40,652 nucleotides of DNA from NCBI GenBank assembly GCA_017620975.1, contig JAGAUD010000025.1, forward strand, positions 1 through 40,652. Reading direction: 5' to 3'. The position numbers were made by a program, and so were the translations under genes. Every line of letters begins with the position of its first letter. The first letter of the stretch is position 1. Below, piece after piece: positions 1-8,224 of the stretch. The notes under the pieces were generated by a model, which had not been told where the DNA came from, made no database searches, and worked only from the letters and a program-made list of their open reading frames with translations. This stretch comes from Lachnospiraceae bacterium. GTDB lineage: Bacteria > Bacillota_A > Clostridia > Lachnospirales > Lachnospiraceae.

Positions 1-210
1 ATAAGGCTCTTCCTCACCTCTGTGGAACAGCAGCAGCTCACAGGAAGTGCCACGGTGGGTATGAATGGTAAAGTTCACGCCTACAGGAAGCGCGAAAGCT
101 CCCGGTTTATCAAACATTCCCGGGCGTACCGGATAACCGGCGATCTTCCCCATGGGCTGCACGGACACCGGGCCGTTGGAGGTGAATTTCTGGTCGTATA
201 AAGATTTCAA
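1..210 (-). CDS. glgX: Glycogen debranching enzyme, N-terminal part (runs off the window)
   Basis: Only the first 70 codons lie in the window; the gene continues past base 1. The start is a TTG (minus strand, 210-208) with a good AGGAGG ribosome binding site seven bases upstream. The translation begins MKSLYDQKFTSNG and contains GKIAGYPVRPGMFDKPGA and NFTIHTHRGTSCELLLFHRG, which match the N-terminal carbohydrate-binding (CBM48-like) part of clostridial GlgX/isoamylase-type debranching enzymes as I remember them. Such enzymes cleave alpha-1,6 branches of glycogen in the cytoplasm. A glycogen phosphorylase gene 4.3 kb away on the other strand fits the same pathway. The catalytic domain is outside the window, so the exact subfamily is not certain. 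A promoter is visible at 300-328. Confidence 0.8.
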   Translation of the reverse strand, partial: MKSLYDQKFTSNGPVSVQPMGKIAGYPVRPGMFDKPGAFALPVGVNFTIHTHRGTSCELLLFHRGEEEPY

Positions 211-299
211 GAGTAGTCCTCCTGTCTTTTGTAGTAATATTGGCCTGAAGTTTAAGCGTTTCTGCATGGGAACGGGCTGCTCCTAATCGCTTTGTAATA

Positions 300-328
300 A
301 GTATAACGTATTGGGGGAAAGAGGTAAA
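300..328 (-). promoter_or_regulatory. Promoter of the debranching enzyme gene
   Basis: On the minus strand TTTACC (328-323) is followed after 17 bases by TATACT (305-300). It lies about 90 bases upstream of the TTG start, leaving a moderate 5' UTR. This is a reasonable housekeeping (sigma-A) match. Confidence 0.6.
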
Positions 329-355
329 GAATTTTTTGAATCTTTCCGCCACTTC

Positions 356-384
356 TTGACTATGTATCTTCTTTGTGCCACAAT
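356..384 (+). promoter_or_regulatory. Probable promoter of the GNAT gene
   Basis: TTGACT (356-361), a 17-base spacer, then CACAAT (379-384), about 30 bases before the ATG at 414. The -35 is strong and the -10 is weak. Confidence 0.45.
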
Positions 385-413
385 AAGCAAAACGAGCTAA
401 GGAGAGGATTCCT

Positions 414-884
414 ATGAAAATACGAAGAGCGGAAGAACGAGATATGGATGGCATCAACAGCCTGCTGTGCCAGGTACTTACCGTACACCACAATGGCAGG
501 CCGGATCTGTTCAAGGCCAATGCCAAGAAGTATACTGATGAAGAATTGAAGGACATCCTGAAAGATGATACCAGACCTATATTTGTCGGTGTAGATGAAG
601 AAGAGAACGTAATGGGATATGCTTTCTGCGTATTTCAGCAGCACATCGGGAATAATATCCTGACAGATGTGAAAACTCTCTACATCGATGATCTGTGTGT
701 TGATGAAAAAATCAGAGGACAGCATATAGGAAAGCAGCTCTACGAATATGTGCTTGATTATGCAGGAAAGAGCGGCTGTTATAATGTGACTCTGAATGTC
801 TGGGTATGCAATGAAAGTGCCAGAAAGTTTTATGAGAAATGTGGACTTGTGCCGCAGAAGATTGGGATGGAGAAGATATTATAA
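414..884 (+). CDS. GNAT family N-acetyltransferase
   Basis: A 156-residue single-domain protein of the Gcn5-related acetyltransferase family, which moves an acetyl group from acetyl-CoA to an amine. It starts MKIRRAEERDMDGINSLL, the usual first strand and helix. The acetyl-CoA binding motif is RGQHIGKQLYEYV near residue 102, following the beta-4 strand TLYIDDLCVDEKI. The C-terminal part, NVWVCNESARKFYEKCGL, is the typical motif B region. ATG 414 follows a good GGAGAGG site. The length is normal for the family. The substrate cannot be read from the sequence. The gene stands alone between two promoters. Confidence 0.85.
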   Translation: MKIRRAEERDMDGINSLLCQVLTVHHNGRPDLFKANAKKYTDEELKDILKDDTRPIFVGVDEEENVMGYAFCVFQQHIGNNILTDVKTLYIDDLCVDEKIRGQHIGKQLYEYVLDYAGKSGCYNVTLNVWVCNESARKFYEKCGLVPQKIGMEKIL

Positions 885-889
885 AATTC

Positions 890-911
890 CGTTGTCTCCC
901 TCTTGACAACG
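890..911. repeat. Inverted repeat over the ileS leader -35 box
   Basis: CGTTGTC (890-896) and GACAACG (905-911) form a perfect 7-bp inverted repeat with an 8-base loop. It overlaps the TTGACA -35 box of the T-box promoter. It could be a weak terminator stem for the acetyltransferase gene, an operator, or chance. Confidence 0.4.
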
Positions 912-931
912 ACTTCAAAACCGCGTAAAAT
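903..931 (+). promoter_or_regulatory. Promoter of the ileS T-box transcript
   Basis: Consensus TTGACA (903-908), a 17-base spacer, then TAAAAT (926-931). Transcription should start near 938, just ahead of the T-box leader. This is one of the best sigma-A matches in the window. Confidence 0.85.
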
Positions 932-937
932 TGGGGC

Positions 938-1201
938 AACAAAGAATACTAAAAAGCAATGACGAAGACAGTAACCGTTTTTCAAACGTTCAGCGAGCCG
1001 GTGTTGGTGTGAGACCGGTACCAGTAGGAAAGCGTGTGAAGATCCCTTCTGAGCTGCCCGGACCAAAGGCAACGAGTAGTCCCCGCCGGTTTTCCGCCGT
1101 TAAAGGAAACCATATCGCTCTATTTTAAAGAGCCGTATGTTGTAACAGGTGGTTAAGCGAGCACAGGCCTCGTCCTTTTACAGGACGGGGCTTTCTTTTT
1201 T
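938..1201 (+). ncRNA. T-box riboswitch leader, isoleucine-type, controlling ileS
   Basis: The roughly 260-base leader between a strong promoter and ileS has T-box hallmarks. A Stem I arm pairs GCCGGT (near 999) with ACCGGT (near 1014). A specifier region follows, GTGAAGATCCCTTCTGAG (1036-1053), where ATC at 1042-1044 is an isoleucine codon. The conserved T-box stretch AACAGGTGGTTAAGCGA (1144-1160) comes next, and then a factor-independent terminator. In this family uncharged tRNA pairs its anticodon with the specifier and its acceptor end with the T-box bulge, which favours the antiterminator and transcription of the synthetase gene. The specifier triplet is inferred from position and the downstream gene; the exact register is not proven. 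Confidence 0.9.
1167..1200 (+). terminator. T-box leader terminator
   Basis: The stem GCCTCGTCC (1167-1175) pairs fully with GGACGGGGC (1183-1191) around a 7-base loop and is followed by CTTTCTTTTTT. The 5' arm lies just after the T-box sequence, which is expected to compete for it in the antiterminator form. Confidence 0.9.
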
Positions 1202-1217
1202 AAGAAAGGAGCACAAG

Positions 1218-4200
1218 ATGTACCAGAAAGTATCGACAAACCTCAATTTTGTTGAGAGAGAGAAAAATGTTGAAAAGTTTTGGAGAGAAAATGATATTTT
1301 CCGTAAGAGTATGGAAAACCGTAAGGAAGGAGAGACCTATACCTTCTATGATGGACCGCCTACCGCTAACGGTAAGCCCCACATCGGTCATGTGGAGACA
1401 CGTACCATTAAGGATATGATTCCCAGATATCGTACCATGAAAGGATATATGGTACCCAGAAAGGCCGGTTGGGATACCCACGGTCTGCCGGTAGAGCTGG
1501 AAGTAGAGAAGCTTCTGGGACTGGACGGTAAAGAGCAGATCGAACAGTACGGTCTGGCACCGTTCATCGACAAATGTAAGGAAAGCGTATGGAAATACAA
1601 AGGCATGTGGGAGGATTTCTCCGGTACCGTTGGTTTCTGGGCTGATATGGACAATCCTTACGTTACTTATGATGATAATTTCATTGAGTCCGAATGGTGG
1701 GCTTTAAAGACCATCTGGGATAAAGGGCTGCTTTACAAGGGCTTTAAGATCGTGCCTTACTGCCCTCGATGCGGTACTCCTCTGTCCAGCCATGAGGTGG
1801 CTCAGGGATATAAAGATGTAAAAGAACGTTCTGCTGTAGCACGTTTTAAAGTAGCAGGCGAGGATGCTTACATCCTGGCATGGACCACCACCCCCTGGAC
1901 ACTGCCTTCCAACGTGGCTTTGTGCGTGAACCCCAATGAGAAATACGCAAAAGTAAAAGCTGCTGACGGCTATACTTATTATATGGCTGAAGCACTGCTT
2001 GACACTGTTCTGGGCAAGCTGGCTGATAAGGAAAACGGTGTGGCTGCATATGAAGTACTGGAGACTTACACCGGTAAAGACCTGGAGTACAAGGAATACG
2101 AGCCGCTGTTCCCCTGGGCAAATGAGACCTGTGCTAAGCAGCATAAGAAGGCTTTCTATGTAACCTGCGATACTTATGTAACTTTGACAGACGGTACCGG
2201 TGTCGTTCACATTGCACCTGCTTTTGGTGAAGATGATGCAAATGTAGGACGCAAATATGATCTGCCTTTCGTACAGTTTGTAGACGGTAAAGGTCAGATG
2301 ACCAAAGAGACCGATTATGCAGGCGTATTCTGTAAAAAAGCAGACCCTATGGTTCTGACTGATCTGGAAAAGAAGGGTTTACTTTACGATGCACCTAAGT
2401 TCGAGCACAGCTATCCTCACTGCTGGAGATGTGACACTCCGCTGATCTACTATGCACGTGAGAGCTGGTTCATCAAGATGACCGCCGTAAAGGATGACCT
2501 GATCCGTAACAATAATACCATCAATTGGATCCCTGAATCCATCGGCAAGGGACGTTTCGGCGACTGGCTGGAGAATATCCAGGATTGGGGTATTTCCCGT
2601 AACCGTTACTGGGGAACACCGTTAAATATCTGGGAGTGTGAATGCGGCCATATGCATTCCATCGGAAGCCGCGAAGAGTTGTATGCAATGAGCGGAAACG
2701 AAGCCGCCAAGACTGTGGAGTTCCATCGTCCTTACATTGACGAAATTACCATCACCTGCCCTGAGTGCGGCAAGCAGATGAAGCGTGTACCTGAGGTTAT
2801 CGACTGCTGGTTTGACTCCGGAGCAATGCCTTTTGCACAGCATCATTATCCTTTTGAAAATAAGGAAGTGTTCGAGGCTCAGTTCCCTGCACAGTTCATC
2901 TCTGAGGCAGTTGACCAGACACGCGGATGGTTCTATTCCCTGTTGGCAGAGTCCACCCTGCTGTTCAACAAGGCTCCTTATCAGAACGTTATCGTTCTGG
3001 GACATGTACAGGATGAGAATGGTCAGAAGATGAGTAAGAGTAAGGGAAATGCAGTAGATCCTTTCGAGGCATTGGAGACCTACGGCGCAGATGCCATCAG
3101 ATGGTATTTCTATACCAGTTCCGCTCCCTGGCTGCCCAAGCGCTTTTCCGGCAAGGCAGTAATGGAAGGACAGCGTAAGTTCATGGGTACCCTGTGGAAT
3201 ACCTATGCATTCTTCGTACTGTATGCGAATATCGATGGCTTTGATGCAACAAAATATACCTTAGAATATGATAAGCTTCCTGTTATGGATAAGTGGTTAC
3301 TTTCCAAACTCAATACCGTTGTAGGGGAAGTAGACTCCAATCTTGAGAAATACCGTATTCCTGAGGCTGCCAAGGCTCTGCAGGATTTCGTGGATGAGAT
3401 GAGTAACTGGTACGTAAGACGCAGCCGTGAGCGTTTCTGGGCAAAGGGCATGGAGCAGGATAAGATTAATGCTTACATGACACTGTATACTGCCCTGGTA
3501 ACCATCTGTAAGGCTGCAGCGCCCATGATTCCTTTCATGACAGAGGATATTTATCAGAATTTGGTAAGAAGCATCGATGCTTCTGCTCCGGAAAGTATCC
3601 ATCTGTGCGACTTCCCTGTAGTGGACGAGAGCATGATCGATCACAATCTGGAAGAAGCTATGGAGGATGTACTGGATGCAGTTGTTATGGGCCGTGCATG
3701 CCGTAACAATGCTGCCATCAAGAACCGTCAGCCTATCGGCAGAATGTACATCAAGGCTGATTTTACTCTGGATGAATTCTATCAGGATATCATCAAGGAT
3801 GAGCTGAATGTGAAAGAAGTAGTATTTACAGACGATGTAAGAGACTTTACTTCCTATACTTTCAAGCCTCAGCTTCGTACCGTAGGACCCAAATACGGTA
3901 AGCAGCTTGGCGGCATCCAGAAGACACTTGCTTCTCTGGACGGCAATGCGGCCATGGATGATCTGAATAATAACGGCAAGCTGGTATTTGAAGTAAACGG
4001 TGTGACCGTAGAACTGACCAAGGATGACCTGCTCATCGATATGGCTCAGAAAGAAGGCTATGTATCTGAGGAAGACAACAAGATGACAGTCGTTCTGGAT
4101 ACTAACCTGACCGAAGAACTGATTGAGGAAGGTTTTGTATATGAGATCATCAGTAAGATCCAGACTATGCGTAAGGATACAGGCTTTGAGGTAATGGATC

Positions 4201-4376
4201 ATATTAAAGTATCTATCAACGGCAATGAAAAGCTGGCTGCCATCGTTTCCCGTAATCTGGAAGCCATTGCCGGCAAGGTTCTGGCCGATGAAATGCTCAC
4301 CGACGCAGAGCTTGCTGTTTCAAAAGAATGGAATGTAAACGGAGAATCCGTTGTAATTGCTGTGGAGAAAGCATAA
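1218..4376 (+). CDS. ileS: Isoleucyl-tRNA synthetase, eukaryote-like type 2
   Basis: A 1,052-residue cytoplasmic class I synthetase that charges tRNA-Ile. The start is ATG 1218, 7 bases after AAAGGAG. A longer in-frame reading from 1149 would begin inside the T-box and is not credible. HIGH signature: PPTANGKPHIGHV, residues 47-59. KMSKS signature: KMSKSKGN, residues 604-611. The editing domain includes WTTTPWTLPSN and GWDTHGLPVE lies near residue 90. Several Cys pairs (CPRCGTPL, CWRCDTPL, CECGH, CPECGK) are present. The PPTANGKPHIGHV form, the length and the absence of the C-terminal zinc finger of type 1 enzymes fit the eukaryote-like IleRS2 clade, whose members often resist mupirocin; that property is an inference. 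Regulation is by the T-box upstream. Confidence 0.97.
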   Translation: MYQKVSTNLNFVEREKNVEKFWRENDIFRKSMENRKEGETYTFYDGPPTANGKPHIGHVETRTIKDMIPRYRTMKGYMVPRKAGWDTHGLPVELEVEKLLGLDGKEQIEQYGLAPFIDKCKESVWKYKGMWEDFSGTVGFWADMDNPYVTYDDNFIESEWWALKTIWDKGLLYKGFKIVPYCPRCGTPLSSHEVAQGYKDVKERSAVARFKVAGEDAYILAWTTTPWTLPSNVALCVNPNEKYAKVKAADGYTYYMAEALLDTVLGKLADKENGVAAYEVLETYTGKDLEYKEYEPLFPWANETCAKQHKKAFYVTCDTYVTLTDGTGVVHIAPAFGEDDANVGRKYDLPFVQFVDGKGQMTKETDYAGVFCKKADPMVLTDLEKKGLLYDAPKFEHSYPHCWRCDTPLIYYARESWFIKMTAVKDDLIRNNNTINWIPESIGKGRFGDWLENIQDWGISRNRYWGTPLNIWECECGHMHSIGSREELYAMSGNEAAKTVEFHRPYIDEITITCPECGKQMKRVPEVIDCWFDSGAMPFAQHHYPFENKEVFEAQFPAQFISEAVDQTRGWFYSLLAESTLLFNKAPYQNVIVLGHVQDENGQKMSKSKGNAVDPFEALETYGADAIRWYFYTSSAPWLPKRFSGKAVMEGQRKFMGTLWNTYAFFVLYANIDGFDATKYTLEYDKLPVMDKWLLSKLNTVVGEVDSNLEKYRIPEAAKALQDFVDEMSNWYVRRSRERFWAKGMEQDKINAYMTLYTALVTICKAAAPMIPFMTEDIYQNLVRSIDASAPESIHLCDFPVVDESMIDHNLEEAMEDVLDAVVMGRACRNNAAIKNRQPIGRMYIKADFTLDEFYQDIIKDELNVKEVVFTDDVRDFTSYTFKPQLRTVGPKYGKQLGGIQKTLASLDGNAAMDDLNNNGKLVFEVNGVTVELTKDDLLIDMAQKEGYVSEEDNKMTVVLDTNLTEELIEEGFVYEIISKIQTMRKDTGFEVMDHIKVSINGNEKLAAIVSRNLEAIAGKVLADEMLTDAELAVSKEWNVNGESVVIAVEKA

Positions 4377-4453
4377 AAATCTGCAAAGAAATGTGACTAA
4401 TTTTATAGGAAAAAAAGACCGATAGGTACTTTTTTGGCAAAAACTTCACAAAA

Positions 4454-4490
4454 AGCGGCATTCCCGGCATTTTTGCCTTGGAATGCCGCT
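4454..4490. repeat. 11-bp inverted repeat between ileS and glgP
   Basis: AGCGGCATTCC (4454-4464) and GGAATGCCGCT (4480-4490) pair perfectly. The loop can pair further (GGCA with TGCC). It lies about 80 bases after ileS. There is no T-run on the plus side. On the minus strand the stem is followed by TTTTTGTGAAGTTTTT, so a terminator reading leftward is also possible. Its 3' arm overlaps the predicted glgP -35 box. Confidence 0.6.
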
Positions 4491-4506
4491 CAAAATCTGT
4501 TATACT
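4478..4506 (+). promoter_or_regulatory. Promoter of glgP, extended -10
   Basis: TTGGAA (4478-4483), a 17-base spacer, then TATACT (4501-4506) preceded by TGT, giving an extended -10. It lies about 65 bases upstream of the glgP start. The -35 box sits in the 3' arm of the inverted repeat at 4454-4490. Confidence 0.65.
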
Positions 4507-4571
4507 GTTATAGCGAGCACGCATAAAAGAAAAAGTTGCATATGAGAACAAAATAAGGAGGATTTAGTTCG

Positions 4572-7079
4572 ATGGCTTCTGTTACAACAACATCGACAGC
4601 AACGGCTAAGACATCATTGACAAATTTAAAATTTGATAAAGAACTGTTTAAACGCAGTGTACTTTACAATGTTAAGACACTGTACCGCAAGACCCTGGAA
4701 GAGGCTTCTGCACAGCAGATTTTCCAGGCAGTATCCTACGCGATCAAAGACCAGATCGTAGAGAACTGGATGGAGACCCAGAAGGCATATGAGAAAGAAG
4801 ACCCTAAGATGGTTTACTATATGTCCATGGAATTTTTGATGGGTCGTGCACTGGGCAACAACATGATCAATCTGCAGGCATATGACGATGTGAAAGATGC
4901 ACTGGATGAACTGGGACTTGACCTGAACGCGGTAGAAGATCAGGAGCCGGATGCAGCTCTTGGTAACGGTGGTCTGGGACGTCTGGCGGCATGTTTCCTG
5001 GATTCCCTGGCTACTCTGGGTTATCCTGCATACGGCTGCGGTATCCGTTATCGTTACGGTATGTTCAAGCAGGAAATCCGTGATGGTTATCAGGTAGAGG
5101 TACCTGACAACTGGTTGGTAGACGGCAATCCTTTTGAACTGCGCAGACCGGAATATGCTAAGACCGTTAAATTCGGCGGTTATGTAACCGTTCGTCATGA
5201 AAACGGACGCAACTACTTCAGTCAGGAAGGCTATCAGTCTGTAAAAGCCATTCCTTTTGATATGCCTATCGTAGGTTATGGCAATGGTATTGTAAATACC
5301 CTGCGTATCTGGGATGCAGAGGCAGTTGAGTGCTTCTCCCTGGATTCCTTTGATAAGGGTGATTATCAGAAGGCTGTAGAGCAGCAGAATCTGGCTAAGA
5401 ATATTGTAGAAGTATTATATCCTAATGACAACCACTATGCTGGTAAAGAACTGCGTCTGAAACAGCAGTACTTCTTTATCTCCGCCTCCGTTCAGGAAGC
5501 AGTGGCTAAATACATGAGAAAGCATGATGATATTCGTAAATTCCATGAGAAGGTAACCTTCCAGCTCAACGATACTCATCCTACCGTAGCAGTTCCTGAA
5601 CTGATGCGTATTCTGATGGATGAATATTATCTGACATGGGATGAGGCGTGGGATGTAACTACCAAGACCTGTGCTTACACCAACCATACCATTATGGCGG
5701 AAGCTTTGGAAAAATGGCCTATCGAGCTGTTCTCCAGACTGCTGCCCAGAATTTACCAGATCGTAGAAGAGATCAACCGTCGTTTCATCCTTGATATTCA
5801 GGAGAAATACAATAATGTACCCGGTGTCAATGTACAGGATAAGATCCGCAAGATGGCTATTATTTACGATGGTCAGGTGAAGATGGCTCATATGGCTATC
5901 GTAGCAGGTTACTCTGTAAACGGTGTAGCACAGCTGCATACCGAGATTCTGAAGAAACAGGAGCTGCGTGACTTCTACGAGATGTTCCCGGAGCGTTTCA
6001 ACAATAAGACCAACGGTATCACCCAGAGACGTTTCCTGCTTCACGGCAACCCTCTGCTGGCTAAGTGGGTTACCGACCATGTTGGCAGCGAATGGATCAC
6101 TGACCTGCCTCAGATCGGTCGTCTGAAGATTTATGCAGATGATGCTAAGGCTCAACAGGAGTTCATGAATATCAAATACCAGAACAAAGTACGTCTGGCA
6201 AAATACATTCTGGAGCACAACGGTGTAGAAGTTGACCCCAGATCCATCTTCGATGTACAGGTTAAGAGACTCCATGAGTACAAGAGACAGCTCCTTAACA
6301 TCCTGCATGTTATGTATCTGTACAATGAACTGAAAGAGCATCCTGAGATGGAGTTCTATCCCAGAACCTTTATCTTCGGTGCAAAGGCAGCAGCCGGTTA
6401 CCGCAATGCAAAGCTGACCATCAAGCTAATCAACTCTGTAGCTGATGTCATCAACAACGATTCTTCCATCAACGGTAAGATCAAGGTTGTATTCATTGAG
6501 AACTACAACGTATCCAACGCAGAGATCATCTTTGCAGCAGCTGATGTATCCGAGCAGATTTCTACCGCAAGTAAGGAAGCTTCCGGTACCGGTAACATGA
6601 AGTTCATGCTGAACGGTGCACTGACACTGGGAACCATGGACGGTGCTAACGTGGAAATCGTAGAAGAAGTCGGCGAAGAGAATGCTTTCATCTTCGGTCT
6701 GAGCTCTGATGAAGTCATCAACTACGAGAACCATGGCGGTTACAACCCTATGGAAATATTCAATAATGATCAGGATATCCGTAAGGTACTGATGCAGCTG
6801 ATCAACGGAACCTATTCTCATACCGAGCTGTTCCGTCCGCTGTATAATTCTCTGCTGAATACACAGAGCACCAGCAAAGCAGATACTTACTTTATCCTGA
6901 AAGACTTCAAGTCTTATGCAGAGGCTCAGAAGAAAGTTGAGCAGGCTTATAAGAACGAAGCGGGCTGGGCAAGAAGCGCTATCCTGAACGTGGCTTCCTG
7001 CGGTAAGTTCACTTCTGACAGAACCATCCAGCAGTACGTGGATGAAATCTGGCATCTGGATAAGGTAGTGTTAAAATAA
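4572..7079 (+). CDS. glgP: Glycogen/alpha-glucan phosphorylase
   Basis: An 835-residue GT35 enzyme that releases glucose 1-phosphate from alpha-1,4 glucan using phosphate and pyridoxal phosphate. The PLP signature EASGTGNMKFMLNGALTLGT is present, with the Schiff-base lysine at residue 677. The N-terminal MEFLMGRALGNNM and the EPDAALGNGGLGRLAACFLDS region are also canonical. Length is typical of bacterial phosphorylases. The short N-terminal extension MASVTTTSTATAKTSLTN is low-complexity and Thr/Ser rich, which is a little unusual. ATG 4572 follows AAGGAGG with about 9 bases of spacing. The gene is monocistronic and probably works with the debranching enzyme at the left edge of the window. Confidence 0.97.
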   Translation: MASVTTTSTATAKTSLTNLKFDKELFKRSVLYNVKTLYRKTLEEASAQQIFQAVSYAIKDQIVENWMETQKAYEKEDPKMVYYMSMEFLMGRALGNNMINLQAYDDVKDALDELGLDLNAVEDQEPDAALGNGGLGRLAACFLDSLATLGYPAYGCGIRYRYGMFKQEIRDGYQVEVPDNWLVDGNPFELRRPEYAKTVKFGGYVTVRHENGRNYFSQEGYQSVKAIPFDMPIVGYGNGIVNTLRIWDAEAVECFSLDSFDKGDYQKAVEQQNLAKNIVEVLYPNDNHYAGKELRLKQQYFFISASVQEAVAKYMRKHDDIRKFHEKVTFQLNDTHPTVAVPELMRILMDEYYLTWDEAWDVTTKTCAYTNHTIMAEALEKWPIELFSRLLPRIYQIVEEINRRFILDIQEKYNNVPGVNVQDKIRKMAIIYDGQVKMAHMAIVAGYSVNGVAQLHTEILKKQELRDFYEMFPERFNNKTNGITQRRFLLHGNPLLAKWVTDHVGSEWITDLPQIGRLKIYADDAKAQQEFMNIKYQNKVRLAKYILEHNGVEVDPRSIFDVQVKRLHEYKRQLLNILHVMYLYNELKEHPEMEFYPRTFIFGAKAAAGYRNAKLTIKLINSVADVINNDSSINGKIKVVFIENYNVSNAEIIFAAADVSEQISTASKEASGTGNMKFMLNGALTLGTMDGANVEIVEEVGEENAFIFGLSSDEVINYENHGGYNPMEIFNNDQDIRKVLMQLINGTYSHTELFRPLYNSLLNTQSTSKADTYFILKDFKSYAEAQKKVEQAYKNEAGWARSAILNVASCGKFTSDRTIQQYVDEIWHLDKVVLK

Positions 7080-7093
7080 TTGTTAGTAAATGG

Positions 7094-7140
7094 TAACAGT
7101 TCAGTCACGCCATATGCATACGAACTTGTCTGAACTGTTA
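7094..7140. repeat. 11-bp inverted repeat after glgP
   Basis: TAACAGTTCAG (7094-7104) and CTGAACTGTTA (7130-7140) pair perfectly around a 25-base loop. No T-run follows (ACAATAATG does). It may protect the 3' end of the glgP mRNA, act as a weak terminator, or bind a regulator. Confidence 0.55.
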
Positions 7141-7165
7141 ACAATAATGAGATTGGTAGGAAGTT

Positions 7166-8098
7166 ATGAGGATTCGTCTCGTTAAGAGCGTTCCGGTTCT
7201 TCTGACAATGGTTTTCAGTATGCTTTTCCTGGGAGGCTGCAGTGACGGCACCTGGGAAAAGCATATTGTGAAAGAAGAGATTTTTTTGCCGGGGCTGAAA
7301 AAAGAGTATGATTTGCTGTTTCTGACAGATACTCATGTTGTAGTCATGTCAGAGGAAGATACGATCCGGGAAAAGGCAAGTGCCGGGGAACGAAAAGAAC
7401 AGTTTCAAAATGAAGAAGGCGTCTATTCTGCACAGCAGTTCAGTGATTGGATGGATTATGCCAAAGAAATGCAGCCGGATGCAGTACTATTTGGTGGTGA
7501 TATTATTGATTCTCCATCGGCAGGGAACGTGGCATTTCTGGTGAGTGAGCTTGGAGAGCTGCAGGTTCCTTATCTATATACGCTCGGGAATCATGACTGG
7601 ACCTATGAATGGGACTATATGACCGAGAATGCAGTGGAAGAGTATTTGCCCAGATTGGAGCAGTTCATGAATGATTCTCATGCATTGCAGAGCCTGGATG
7701 TGGGGGAACTGCGTATCATTGCAGTGGACAACAGCACAAATCAGATAGCAGAAGGGATTCCGGAAGAGTATGAAAAGCTTCTGCAGACAGAGCAGAAAGT
7801 AATCGTCATGCTTCATGTGCCCCTGATTACACAGTCTGTACTGACGCAGGCAAAGGAAGTCTGGGAAAGCCCGGTGGTACTGGGCGGAGGTAATTATGGC
7901 GGCATATATCCCAATGAAACTTCTCAGAAATTTCTGGAACTTACCACAGCAGCCGACAGTCCGGTAGAACTGGTGCTGGCAGGGCACGTGCATTTTTATG
8001 ATAAGGATTATATTGATGGTGAGAAAAAAGTCCTGCAGATTGTCGGCGCGGCCGGTTATCAGGGACAAGGTATCCATCTGCATCTGAGCTGTGAATAA
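7166..8098 (+). CDS. Lipoprotein metallophosphoesterase (calcineurin-like)
   Basis: A 310-residue predicted lipoprotein of the calcineurin-like phosphoesterase family. The N terminus has a charged start, a hydrophobic stretch and the lipobox FLGGC with the cysteine near residue 25, so it should be anchored outside the membrane. The metal-binding motifs appear in the usual order: DTHV (about residue 54), GGDIIDS (about 113), GNHDW (about 141), LHVPL and GHVHFYD near the C terminus. Such enzymes hydrolyse phosphomono- or diesters with two metal ions; the substrate cannot be predicted. ATG 7166 follows GGTAGGAAG. It stands between glgP and the hydratase gene, each apparently with its own promoter. 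Confidence 0.85.
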   Translation: MRIRLVKSVPVLLTMVFSMLFLGGCSDGTWEKHIVKEEIFLPGLKKEYDLLFLTDTHVVVMSEEDTIREKASAGERKEQFQNEEGVYSAQQFSDWMDYAKEMQPDAVLFGGDIIDSPSAGNVAFLVSELGELQVPYLYTLGNHDWTYEWDYMTENAVEEYLPRLEQFMNDSHALQSLDVGELRIIAVDNSTNQIAEGIPEEYEKLLQTEQKVIVMLHVPLITQSVLTQAKEVWESPVVLGGGNYGGIYPNETSQKFLELTTAADSPVELVLAGHVHFYDKDYIDGEKKVLQIVGAAGYQGQGIHLHLSCE

Positions 8099-8123
8099 TA
8101 AAAGAGCAATCAAAAGTCACGGT

Positions 8124-8151
8124 TTGAACGAAATTGGAACAGTAATATAAT
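8124..8151 (+). promoter_or_regulatory. Promoter of the hydratase gene
   Basis: TTGAAC (8124-8129), a 16-base spacer, then a perfect TATAAT (8146-8151). It lies about 75 bases upstream of ATG 8225. Confidence 0.7.
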
Positions 8152-8224
8152 AAATCAGAAAGTAATGCAATTTTTGCAGTAAATAGAAAGCATGATAAAT
8201 CAGGCACAATAAAGGAGGAACCCC

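Noticed and set aside
1149..1217. A longer N terminus of ileS starting at 1149
   Set aside because: The extension is encoded by the T-box and its terminator; ATG 1218 has the proper ribosome site and gives the family N terminus.
3297..4202. A 301-codon minus-strand open frame inside ileS
   Set aside because: It is antisense to a clear synthetase gene, lacks a ribosome site and has the Ile/Leu/His/Gln-rich composition typical of antisense shadows.
5415..6341. A 308-codon minus-strand open frame inside glgP
   Set aside because: Antisense shadow of the phosphorylase gene, without a ribosome site or recognisable motif.
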